A stretch of DNA of 52,838 nucleotides from UBA2336 sp037443645 (GTDB lineage Bacteria; Bacteroidota; Bacteroidia; Cytophagales; Cyclobacteriaceae): contig JBBINY010000015.1 in the NCBI GenBank assembly GCA_037443645.1, positions 1 to 52,838 of the forward strand, in the 5' to 3' direction. This document shows positions 25,917 to 34,257 of the stretch, piece after piece; position 1 is the stretch's first letter; the number at the start of each line of letters is the position of its first letter. A model generated the notes under the pieces. It searched no databases. It saw only the letters and a program-made list of their open reading frames with translations, and was not told the origin of the DNA. Both the position numbers and the translations under genes were made by a program.

Positions 25917-27378
25917 CCTGGCATGTCTTTTTGCGGCAGTCAGTACAGCCCAGCTGTATCAAAGCAAGCGGTATGCAATCACCATAACCGACAGGGATAC
26001 CGAGTATAATGTAGCCCCTGCAAAAACCAACGGAGCCCTTATTTACCGGTATGCATCATTAAAAAAACAAGACTACCTAGACTTGATTTACCTGGACACG
26101 GCTTTCAACGAGAAGTGGAAAAATCAACTTGAGCTGGAGCGAAAATTTGTTCTTAGCCAACAGCGTACATTGGCCCAAAATCAGTACATGCTGTTCTACA
26201 ATCGCGAATTTACAACCATTAACTTCCACCTTTATATCATTAACCTGAATGATGGCTCCGCCAACAGGTATACCATTGAAAACTATATTCCATTTTTACC
26301 AACACATTTTGAGGTAACCGAAAAGGGTGTGCTCATCGGGGGTTACTACATTGGCCGTATTCCCATTGTGTTGTTCTATAATTTTGCCAGTCAAAAAACC
26401 AACGTGTTGCCCGGCTTGTTCAACGAGACCGGTGAACTGCTGCAGATTCGTGTAAACGATGATGGGGGTTTTCAGGTACTCATTGGCGCAAAAAACTGGG
26501 CCAAACAAAAAACCATCTGGATAAAAGATTATGCCCCGCAGGGCATGCTGAAACAAAATATTGCACTCGTCCCTCCTGAAAATACCAGCATGCTATTCGG
26601 AAAAGCAATTAAAACAGATAGCGATAACCTGGTTATTGCCGGCACCTATGGGAACAGAACTTCGGAGTACTCAACAGGTTTGTTCATTGCCACCCTGAAT
26701 GGGGATGGTGAACAAAATCAATACACCTATCCGTTTACCGACCTGGAGAACTTTTTCAGCTATATGAAAGCAAAAAAACAGAGAAGCCTTCAGGAAAAAA
26801 TAACACGAAAGAAAATCAAGGGAAAAAAAATTAAGTTGCAATACCGCATTCTGGTACACGAACTGGTCATTGACAACAACCAACTTCTGCTTTTAGGCGA
26901 AGCTTTCTACCCGGTGTACAAACGCGATGAGCAGAACAACTACGGGCTTGCCACAAGTTTTGCCGTACCCTACGTTTTCGATGGATACCGTTACACCCAT
27001 GCCATCCTTATCGGATTTGACAAGCAAGGAAAGCTCCGGTGGGACAACAGCTTTGAAATCAATGACATTAAAACCTTTACCCTGGATCAATATGTAAAAA
27101 TGGATGCCCGGAATAACCGCATTGCTTTGCTTTACCTGTTTGATAATCGCATCCGGACAAAGCTCATTCAAGGGAACAAAGTACTGGAAAGCAAAAACTA
27201 CAACCGGTTAAACCTTAACTACGAAGTGGACGCTATGGAGGATAATAATGATGTTAAAAAACTGGAATATTGGTACGAAGGCACATTTCTGGCTTACGGT
27301 GTTGAGCGCCCCCCAAGCCGGTCACTGACACGCTCCAGGCAACGGGTATTCTTCGTGAACAGGGTGAGCTACCGGTAA
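25891..27378 (+). CDS. Secreted protein of unknown function, tandem paralogue B
   Basis: Not recognised. I start it at the ATG at 25891, because MLTRLLFTNLACLFAAVSTAQ is a clean signal peptide. The frame is open upstream to 25714, but only in overlap with the previous gene. The 495 residues parallel paralogue A: NVLPGLFNETGELLQI, FTDLENFFSYMKAKKQRS, a basic stretch (ITRKKIKGKKIK), and the C-terminal LAYGVE with QRVFFVNRVSYR. It lacks the Tyr/Pro-rich insert. The 26-base overlap with paralogue A points to tandem duplication and coupled translation. Confidence 0.8.
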   Translation: MLTRLLFTNLACLFAAVSTAQLYQSKRYAITITDRDTEYNVAPAKTNGALIYRYASLKKQDYLDLIYLDTAFNEKWKNQLELERKFVLSQQRTLAQNQYMLFYNREFTTINFHLYIINLNDGSANRYTIENYIPFLPTHFEVTEKGVLIGGYYIGRIPIVLFYNFASQKTNVLPGLFNETGELLQIRVNDDGGFQVLIGAKNWAKQKTIWIKDYAPQGMLKQNIALVPPENTSMLFGKAIKTDSDNLVIAGTYGNRTSEYSTGLFIATLNGDGEQNQYTYPFTDLENFFSYMKAKKQRSLQEKITRKKIKGKKIKLQYRILVHELVIDNNQLLLLGEAFYPVYKRDEQNNYGLATSFAVPYVFDGYRYTHAILIGFDKQGKLRWDNSFEINDIKTFTLDQYVKMDARNNRIALLYLFDNRIRTKLIQGNKVLESKNYNRLNLNYEVDAMEDNNDVKKLEYWYEGTFLAYGVERPPSRSLTRSRQRVFFVNRVSYR

Positions 27379-27395
27379 CTATCCGCATAATCAAT

Positions 27396-27403
27396 TATAT
27401 TTG
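27396..27403 (+). promoter_or_regulatory. Promoter -7 box of pyrR-pyrB
   Basis: TATATTTG is an exact TAnnTTTG match ending 9 bases before the pyrR ATG at 27413, so the leader would be a few bases at most. No TTTG is seen at the -33 position. Confidence 0.45.
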
Positions 27404-27412
27404 CCCCGGCTT

Positions 27413-27952
27413 ATGCAGAAAAAACTCATTCTTGATTCCGATCTGCTGGATATTACCATAAGCCGCCTTTGCCAGCAACTCATTGAAAACCACGGTAATT
27501 TTGATGAATCGGTCCTTATCGGCCTTCAGCCGCGCGGAATTTTCCTAGCTGACCTGATTCATCAGAAACTCAGGAAACTGATTGGCAAGGAAATCCCAAT
27601 CGGATATCTGGATGTTACTTTTCACCGCGATGATTTCAGGAGAAGGGAAATTGCCAAGGCCAGCGAAATCCGGATACCCTTTATCATTGAGGAGAAAAAA
27701 GTAATCCTTGTTGATGATGTATTGTTTACCGGACGCACGGTACGTGCAGCCCTGGAGGCTATGATCGCCTTCGGGAGGCCTTCAAAAGTTGAATTACTTG
27801 TGCTGATCGACAGGCGCTATAACCGCGACCTTCCGATTGCACCCGATTATGTTGGAAAAACAGTGAATACGGTGCTTTCACAAAAAGTGTTGGTTGAACT
27901 GGTGGCCCAGGGCCATAGTCAGAATAAAATATGGCTGGTAAATAAAGATTAA
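27413..27952 (+). CDS. pyrR: PyrR-type uracil phosphoribosyltransferase
   Basis: A type I phosphoribosyltransferase of about 179 residues, related to the bifunctional pyrimidine operon regulator PyrR. It has LIGLQPRGIFLADLIHQKL, the RRREIAKASEIRIPF region and the PRPP loop VILVDDVLFTGRTVRAAL. The family also shows uracil phosphoribosyltransferase activity. I take the ATG at 27413 (MQKKLILDSD), because the longer TTG-start version would begin inside the promoter box. It lies 2 bases before pyrB. Confidence 0.9.
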   Translation: MQKKLILDSDLLDITISRLCQQLIENHGNFDESVLIGLQPRGIFLADLIHQKLRKLIGKEIPIGYLDVTFHRDDFRRREIAKASEIRIPFIIEEKKVILVDDVLFTGRTVRAALEAMIAFGRPSKVELLVLIDRRYNRDLPIAPDYVGKTVNTVLSQKVLVELVAQGHSQNKIWLVNKD

Positions 27953-27954
27953 CC

Positions 27955-28881
27955 ATGTCGCAACTCAGTCAAAAACATTTGCTTGGAATTAAAGACATCA
28001 CCGAAAACGACATTCAACTTATTTTTGAAACAGCCGACACGTTTAAAGATGTACTGAACCGGCCAATAAAGAAGGTACCCTCCCTGCGCGATGTAACCAT
28101 CGCCAATATTTTCTTCGAAAATTCAACACGAACCCGCCTATCCTTTGAACTGGCCGAGAAACGTCTTTCGGCCGATGTGGTTAATTTTTCAACATCAACA
28201 AGTTCGGTTAAGAAAGGTGAATCGCTGCTGGATACGGTGAACAACATACTGGCCATGAAGGTTGATATGGTGGTCATGCGTCATGCCAGTCCGGGTGCGC
28301 CCCACTTTCTTTCCCGGCACATCCAGGCAAACATTATCAACGCAGGCGATGGCACGCACGAACATCCCACACAGGCTTTGCTGGATGCCTACTCTATCCG
28401 GGAAAAGCTGGGAAGTGTAGACGGTAAGAAAGTGGCTATTATCGGAGACATCCTTCACTCACGCGTTGCCTTGTCCAATATTTTCGCGTTGCAAAAAATG
28501 GGTGCCGAGGTAATGGTATGCGGCCCGCCAACGTTGTTGCCGAAATACATTAAAGACCTGAATGTACAAGTTGAACTGAACGTAAAAAAAGCACTTGAAT
28601 GGTGTGATGTTGCCAATGTTCTCCGCATCCAGCTTGAGCGGCAACAAATAAAATACTTTCCATCGTTGCGTGAATACGCCCTGTATTACGGCATCACCAA
28701 ATCCCTGCTTGATTCCCTTAAAAATCCGATCGTCATCATGCACCCGGGACCGATTAATCGCGGCATTGAATTAAGCAGCGATGCAGCCGACTCGGCACAC
28801 TCCATCATCCTTGATCAGGTTGAAAACGGGGTGGCGATTCGGATGGCGGTGCTCTACCTGCTGGCGGGTGTCCCGGTCTGA
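27955..28881 (+). CDS. pyrB: Aspartate carbamoyltransferase catalytic subunit
   Basis: Condenses carbamoyl phosphate with aspartate in pyrimidine synthesis. The 308 residues contain the carbamoyl-phosphate motif FFENSTRTRLSFELAEKRL (about 48-66), the HASPGAPHFL region, the GDGTHEHPTQALLDAY signature, the IIGDILHSRVALSN segment and the C-terminal HPGPINRGIE. No pyrI regulatory subunit is adjacent. It follows pyrR by 2 bases and ends 9 bases before the convergent type IX substrate gene. Confidence 0.96.
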   Translation: MSQLSQKHLLGIKDITENDIQLIFETADTFKDVLNRPIKKVPSLRDVTIANIFFENSTRTRLSFELAEKRLSADVVNFSTSTSSVKKGESLLDTVNNILAMKVDMVVMRHASPGAPHFLSRHIQANIINAGDGTHEHPTQALLDAYSIREKLGSVDGKKVAIIGDILHSRVALSNIFALQKMGAEVMVCGPPTLLPKYIKDLNVQVELNVKKALEWCDVANVLRIQLERQQIKYFPSLREYALYYGITKSLLDSLKNPIVIMHPGPINRGIELSSDAADSAHSIILDQVENGVAIRMAVLYLLAGVPV

Positions 28882-28890
28882 AAAAAGTTC

Positions 28891-31800
28891 CTATCGGACC
28901 ACCAGTTTGTGCCGGCTAACAGCAACCGGACTCTGTAACACCACCACATAAACACCATGGGAAAGCCGGCCTGGAAGGGTGATAGTTTCTGTAAGCGAGT
29001 TAACCTGAATGTTCTGTGTGTAAACCACTTTGCCCTGCATGTCCACCACGGAAAGAATCATAGGCCTGTTCAATTCCGAAGCCGTTAATTTAACGGCAAA
29101 GGATTCACCATTCGATGGGTTGGGATACACCTGCCGGAATCCCTGGCCGGAAACCGCAACTGACTTTACTGCTGAATAGGTAAAAGTGCCGTCAAAGTCG
29201 GTTTGTTTAATGCGGTAGTACCATGTACCTGGTGAAACAGAATGATCGTCATGGCGATACCGCATTTCCCTGGCGGTCGTTCCTGCCCCGGCAACTACGG
29301 CAACGTGCCCAAACGTCTCCGCATCTTCAAACCGCTTTTCAATAGTAAAGAAATCATTGTTCAATTCGGAGGCTGTTACCCATTTCACTTCAACAAAATC
29401 AGGATGGGCAACCAGTTCAAAGGATTTCATTTCAACGGGCAGAGGTGCTGCAATATCGGCCAGTGTCCATGGTGAATACTGGTTAACGCCAGGCACCGTT
29501 ACCGTTCCGGCTCCGCTGTTATACACCTGACCGGGCAATGCCGGCTCCCAGGTATTGGATGGTGCCCAGCGTTGGGCATTCACCGTGGTTGCTCCGGTAG
29601 TTGCAATTTCTGCAGTTGTAGCCGTGAAGGTCATGGTTGAGGTAGGCCGTGTGGTGGTATATCCGTTAAGTGTAATCACCCAAAAACGGTCCACAACCGA
29701 AAGCCCACCGCTGGTTCCGTTCAGATTCGTAACACCCGTTGGATACGGGGTGTTGTTCGTTCCTGTAGGATAAGTTGATACGGCCACCGTTCCGGTGGCC
29801 GGTGCACCGGCTGCCGTTATATTGAGTGTAAACGGTATATACTCCGTGCTTGATTTACCGAACGGATAAACGAATGACCCCGTTAGTGATCCTGTCAGCC
29901 ACCGGAGTGTTCCATACGGATCGGTATTGTCTTCACTCTTAATATATCCACTCGTGCGGGTTATTGCCCCGGTGTTGTTATTGGTAACACTCAGGCTAAG
30001 CGAGTTTATGTCAAGCTCGCCCTGCACCAGGTTAAGGATATTGCTAACGGTGGTGATGTTCAGGATTCTGACCACATCCGTTGCAGCACTAGTATTGAGG
30101 GTGAGGTTGTAAAAGGTTTCAGCCGTTGTTCCGCCAATGGTCTGCAGCGTGTTTGCAGCCGGACTGTTAAACACCACCGCACCGGTTCCTTCATCAAATC
30201 CGTTACTACCACCCGTAGTTGAATTGTTAACCCAATTACCGCCAATGGTAATGGTTGAAATGGTTCCGTTATTATCAGCACGAAGCCGAGCCCCGGTGCT
30301 AATGGTAAGGTTTCCGGCAACAGTTAGTCCCGAGGCACCACCTGCCGCGCTCTGCAAAACAGGATTGTTCGCTCCGTTGCCTAATGTCAGATTATTAGCG
30401 ACCGAAATGGTTACATTGGGAATAGAAAAGGTTTGACTTGAACTGACAACCAGATTTCCATAATTATGATTCGCGATTGTTTGTGCATTGGAGTTTTGAT
30501 ATTGAACCGTGCCGAACGGAGAGGTGGTTCCCAGGTCAAACGTTCCGAAACCCGTAGGCACACCTTGATTCCCAACCATTCTAAATGTAGCACCGGGAGC
30601 AACCTGAAAAATACGAGAGGCATTTCCGGTTATCGACTGATTACCGATTTCAAATCGTCCGCTTTGAACCCGCAAATCACCAGTCACATTAGTAGTCGTA
30701 ATATTAGCCAGTAAATTTATAGCAGAAGGGCTTGTATTATTTAAGTAGAGATTATGATAGGCCCATGCCGCAGAACTTGCGGTAGGAAATGCTACCGACT
30801 GTCCACCGCTGCTCCGGTTATAATTGAATACGCTACCCGAGGTACCAGCCGAAAGTGTTCCCCGGTTATTAACAAACGATAGCTGCCCGGATAAATTCAC
30901 CCGGCCGTTTCCGCCCGTCATATCCAACACCGCTGTTGACTCACGGCCAGCATTATTGGAGGTGTTGAATACAAGGTTAGAGCCCACATTCAGTGTTCCA
31001 GTCGTAATGTTTACCCGTGCCAGCAGGTTGGCGTTATTTATGCCTGATCCGATCTGAACATTGCCCCCGGTTGTGGCACTTCCCGCATTCAGGTTCCAAA
31101 CATCGGTGGTGACACCAGCCCCTCCGGGTTGATTCACCCGTACATTGGTTTGCACCGTAAGAGAATTTGTCCCACTATGCGTAAGTACTTGTGCTGTGGT
31201 GCGTGCACTGGAGGAGGTATTAATATCCAATGAATTCACCGTGGCATTCATATCGAGGGTTATCGTGGTGGTTGCATCGGGCACAATGTTGGAGTTCCCT
31301 ATGGTTACTGCATCATTAATGGTGTTGGGAACATACTGACGTCCGTAACCTCCACTACTGGTTGCCGCAGCATTGGTGGTTATTACAAGATTCCCATTAT
31401 CGGTAATTGACTGTACAGTGCCACGAACTGTACCCGGGCTTGTTTGGATGATCAGCACATCGCCAACAACCAGTTCGGTTGTAAACAGTGTTCCGGTTCC
31501 GGTTACTGCGGTGCTTCCGGCAACAAACTGAATATTACCTGTTCGGTTTTGAATCCAGGTGGCCGGGTTACTCCAGTTGTTGGCACCGGTTAACCGGTTG
31601 AATGTTCCGCTGGTATTAATCAGCTCACCTACCTGGTAAAAACGTGCTGCCCCGCTGGGCAGACTGGCCGCCACTTCCCCCGTAATCTGTGTTGATGTTG
31701 CTGTGCGTGTTCCTGTTGTTGAGGTAGCCCAGTTGATGGCGTCATACCTTCGCACAGCGAAATTGGTGAAGTCGGCCAGGACATCAAGATCGGAGGCTAC

Positions 31801-34065
31801 AAAGTTAAATGTAGCACTAAGGTTTACAAATGTGGTGGCATTATTGGTAACTGACCAGAACCGGTTTACACTGCGATTAGGTTCAATGTTTGATCCATTG
31901 ATATCGGGGTGATCTCCTGAGGTGGCGGACACGGTAAAGTTTCCGGCTACACTAACGGTGTTGAAAGAAAAATTCACTGGCGAATAATCAGTTCCTGTGC
32001 CCACTTCAAATGATACAGCGGGCGATCCGGCAATAACAGGCTTCCGTAAGTTTCCTTCTACAAAACCGCCCGTAGGTGTTACCGTTGCCGCGGCAGAGGC
32101 CATAATGATAATATTGATATCCGTATAAAGGTTTCCATTTGTAAATAACAAATCCGTAGCTACCGTAGCATTAAGGCCGTTAAGGGTAACCCCGTTGGGG
32201 TTATCTACTTCAAGATTTGAAAACGTTGTTGCAGATGTCCCTGTTATTTGCTGGTTGGTACCTGTTGAAAATCTTACCCGGCTGGTTGCATTAGTGGTAA
32301 ACACACCACCTCCGCCATTAAATGTCCAGGTACCGTCATTACCGTTAATCGTGATTGTTCTGCCACTGTAATTAAGCCCTCCATTGGCAAAAATGAAATT
32401 TGAGGTAGTTACGTCATTGGCAAGCACGGAAGTCCCGCTTGATGTATAATTCCATGTTCCGCCAATGGTAAGCACAGCATTGCTGTTTATGGTGCCCTGG
32501 TTGGTCATGATTAGGTTACCTGCAATATTGGTAACGGCCGCCATGTTTACAGCCGAACCACCCGCCCCGGTAATATGAAGATTTTGATAAGGGTATACAG
32601 CGCTTGATGCCGCTGTTTGAGCTCCGCCCCTGTTGAACTCAATAATTGTTCCGGTTGCCAGCGAATGAGCAATTCCTGTTAATGCAGGAACCGTTCCTGC
32701 AGAAGAAATGCGAATGCGGCTTGTGCCGGTCATGACTAGATTACCGGTGCCGATTAAATCATTTCCACCGGCAACGTCCACCAGAGTAGTGGAGTTGATG
32801 GTAAAATTACCGTTAACGGTGGTGGTTCCGTTAATGGTTTTAGTGCTCCCGTTGAGTGCATTCATGTGATGGTAAACCGTAGGGTGAATAGTTTGATTAA
32901 CAGCCCCTGAGTATTCAACAATATTATTGGGAGCTGAAAAGTTTACGCTGCTTAAAGCGCCTACAACGTCTACTACGGCACCATCGCCCGTCATAATCAG
33001 GTAGCCCGATGTTCCATTGCCATTGATAAATGTCGATCCGTTTTCAACGCTCAGGTTCTGCCCACCTGCGCGTGTCAGGCGTACCGTGCCGATGTTAGTA
33101 ACGGTGCTGGCATTTTGCAGGCGTAACCGGGTTATTCCAATTTCTGCATTTCCTGAGTAGGTATAGCTGCCTCCGGCAATTACATCATACCGGCCATTGC
33201 CACCGGTGGGTACGGGCCATACTCCGTTATTTACTATGCTGCAATTCACCACAGGGTCTTCCCCCACGGTATTGTCCCAGGTTCCGCCCAGGTTAACCGT
33301 TATCGTATTTTCAAAACGCTTGGTGCCTGCATTGGAGTTAGTAAACTCCAAATAGCCGTTGGCAACCACAGTGGTAGTACCGTTCACCCTGAAATTGATC
33401 CGCCCCAGGGTAAACCGAAGGCCAGGAGAAGACGGCTGAACCAGAAAATTGCCGTTTACAACGATGGAAGCAGTTGAACTTCCATCAATATTTGCCCCGT
33501 TAAATGTTGTGAAATTATTTGTTGTATACGATTCGTTGGCCGTAGCCGACCAGGTAGCCGATAAATTTAACGTAACATCACCGAGGGTTTTAGTGCCCGT
33601 GGCACTTGACGGTACGAATGTGCCACTCACTACGAATGTATTAGGAGCGTTTTGAACAACCCTTACCCCGCCAAAGGAGCCCGTTTGGCCGGCTGGAATT
33701 GTAAAATTATTATTGAGATTTAAGATGCGGTTGTTATTGTTACCCGTAACCTGGCTGTTGCCGTTCATGGTCATCAGCCCGTTTACATTCAAGGTACGGG
33801 TATTGGTATTGAAGAACAGGTTAGCCGTTCCGTTTAACGTAAGCGTATTGCATGCAGCATTAACGTTCATATTAATGGTGTGGGCCGTTGAAATAACAAC
33901 CTCATCATCGGCATCAGGTATGTTATCCCCATCAACACCCACTACCGACCAAACCGTAAGGCCTCCATTCCAGTCGCCACTGGCAATGGAGGTAAAGGTT
34001 GCCTGGGCTAAGGAGCCCGCAGCCAGGAAAACCATAAAAACAACAGCAGTAAACGTCCGAACCAT
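28891..34065 (-). CDS. Very large cell-surface protein with type IX secretion sorting domain
   Basis: A repetitive surface protein of about 1724 residues from the ATG at 34065 (the frame also has a TTG at 34077). A signal peptide (MVRTFTAVVFMVFLAAGSLA) leads into FTSIASGDWNGGLTVWSVVG, the usual opening of such proteins, repeated near residue 830 as GTFNRLTGANNWSNPATWI. Most of the body is Asn/Thr/Gly-rich beta-helix-like repeats of the form TVNGNFTINSTTLVDV. The final about 160 residues hold a fibronectin-like domain (LPVEMKSFELVAHPDFVEVKWVTASELNNDFF) and the type A sorting domain (VYPNPSNGESFAVKL, GVYVVVLQSP, HKLVVR). It is likely exported and attached to the outer surface, perhaps for adhesion. 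Confidence 0.93.
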   Translation of the reverse strand: MVRTFTAVVFMVFLAAGSLAQATFTSIASGDWNGGLTVWSVVGVDGDNIPDADDEVVISTAHTINMNVNAACNTLTLNGTANLFFNTNTRTLNVNGLMTMNGNSQVTGNNNNRILNLNNNFTIPAGQTGSFGGVRVVQNAPNTFVVSGTFVPSSATGTKTLGDVTLNLSATWSATANESYTTNNFTTFNGANIDGSSTASIVVNGNFLVQPSSPGLRFTLGRINFRVNGTTTVVANGYLEFTNSNAGTKRFENTITVNLGGTWDNTVGEDPVVNCSIVNNGVWPVPTGGNGRYDVIAGGSYTYSGNAEIGITRLRLQNASTVTNIGTVRLTRAGGQNLSVENGSTFINGNGTSGYLIMTGDGAVVDVVGALSSVNFSAPNNIVEYSGAVNQTIHPTVYHHMNALNGSTKTINGTTTVNGNFTINSTTLVDVAGGNDLIGTGNLVMTGTSRIRISSAGTVPALTGIAHSLATGTIIEFNRGGAQTAASSAVYPYQNLHITGAGGSAVNMAAVTNIAGNLIMTNQGTINSNAVLTIGGTWNYTSSGTSVLANDVTTSNFIFANGGLNYSGRTITINGNDGTWTFNGGGGVFTTNATSRVRFSTGTNQQITGTSATTFSNLEVDNPNGVTLNGLNATVATDLLFTNGNLYTDINIIIMASAAATVTPTGGFVEGNLRKPVIAGSPAVSFEVGTGTDYSPVNFSFNTVSVAGNFTVSATSGDHPDINGSNIEPNRSVNRFWSVTNNATTFVNLSATFNFVASDLDVLADFTNFAVRRYDAINWATSTTGTRTATSTQITGEVAASLPSGAARFYQVGELINTSGTFNRLTGANNWSNPATWIQNRTGNIQFVAGSTAVTGTGTLFTTELVVGDVLIIQTSPGTVRGTVQSITDNGNLVITTNAAATSSGGYGRQYVPNTINDAVTIGNSNIVPDATTTITLDMNATVNSLDINTSSSARTTAQVLTHSGTNSLTVQTNVRVNQPGGAGVTTDVWNLNAGSATTGGNVQIGSGINNANLLARVNITTGTLNVGSNLVFNTSNNAGRESTAVLDMTGGNGRVNLSGQLSFVNNRGTLSAGTSGSVFNYNRSSGGQSVAFPTASSAAWAYHNLYLNNTSPSAINLLANITTTNVTGDLRVQSGRFEIGNQSITGNASRIFQVAPGATFRMVGNQGVPTGFGTFDLGTTSPFGTVQYQNSNAQTIANHNYGNLVVSSSQTFSIPNVTISVANNLTLGNGANNPVLQSAAGGASGLTVAGNLTISTGARLRADNNGTISTITIGGNWVNNSTTGGSNGFDEGTGAVVFNSPAANTLQTIGGTTAETFYNLTLNTSAATDVVRILNITTVSNILNLVQGELDINSLSLSVTNNNTGAITRTSGYIKSEDNTDPYGTLRWLTGSLTGSFVYPFGKSSTEYIPFTLNITAAGAPATGTVAVSTYPTGTNNTPYPTGVTNLNGTSGGLSVVDRFWVITLNGYTTTRPTSTMTFTATTAEIATTGATTVNAQRWAPSNTWEPALPGQVYNSGAGTVTVPGVNQYSPWTLADIAAPLPVEMKSFELVAHPDFVEVKWVTASELNNDFFTIEKRFEDAETFGHVAVVAGAGTTAREMRYRHDDHSVSPGTWYYRIKQTDFDGTFTYSAVKSVAVSGQGFRQVYPNPSNGESFAVKLTASELNRPMILSVVDMQGKVVYTQNIQVNSLTETITLPGRLSHGVYVVVLQSPVAVSRHKLVVR

Positions 34066-34107
34066 AGATCCTGTCAATTAAAGTCCAACTGGTTAATACT
34101 CAATTCA

Positions 34108-34140
34108 TAAAGGTAAGACAGATTAGCTTAATTTACGCAA
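34108..34140 (-). promoter_or_regulatory. Promoter candidate of the type IX substrate gene
   Basis: Minus-strand TACCTTTA (34108-34115) is one mismatch from TAnnTTTG, with TTGC about 21 bases upstream at the -33 position. Confidence 0.35.
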
Positions 34141-34151
34141 TCTCTGCGTTC

Positions 34152-34181
34152 CCGGCCTGAAGTATGCTTGCTTCAGGCCGG
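34152..34181. repeat. Perfect 11-bp inverted repeat between divergent genes
   Basis: CCGGCCTGAAG (34152-34162) and CTTCAGGCCGG (34171-34181) are perfect complements around an 8-base loop. Neither side is followed by a T-tract, so it is not an ordinary terminator. It lies between the divergent surface-protein gene and cbs, upstream of the cbs -33 box, and could be an operator or a mobile repeat remnant. Confidence 0.7.
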
Positions 34182-34218
34182 CTAACCATTTCGGCTGCAG
34201 ATTCACAGCAAGTTAACA

Positions 34219-34251
34219 TTTGAACCAGCCCATCCGATTTTGCTAAATTTG
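34219..34251 (+). promoter_or_regulatory. Consensus Bacteroidota promoter of the cbs gene
   Basis: TTTG (34219-34222), a spacer of 21 and TAAATTTG (34244-34251) fit the consensus fully. The ATG at 34258 lies 6 bases after the -7 box, so the transcript is probably leaderless or nearly so. Confidence 0.7.
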
Positions 34252-34257
34252 CCACCC

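Noticed and set aside
29000..33900. Repetitive stretches that could be read as a CRISPR or tandem DNA repeat array
   Set aside because: The repetition is at the amino-acid level (Asn/Thr/Gly beta-helix units) with varied spacing, and one reading frame is open throughout.
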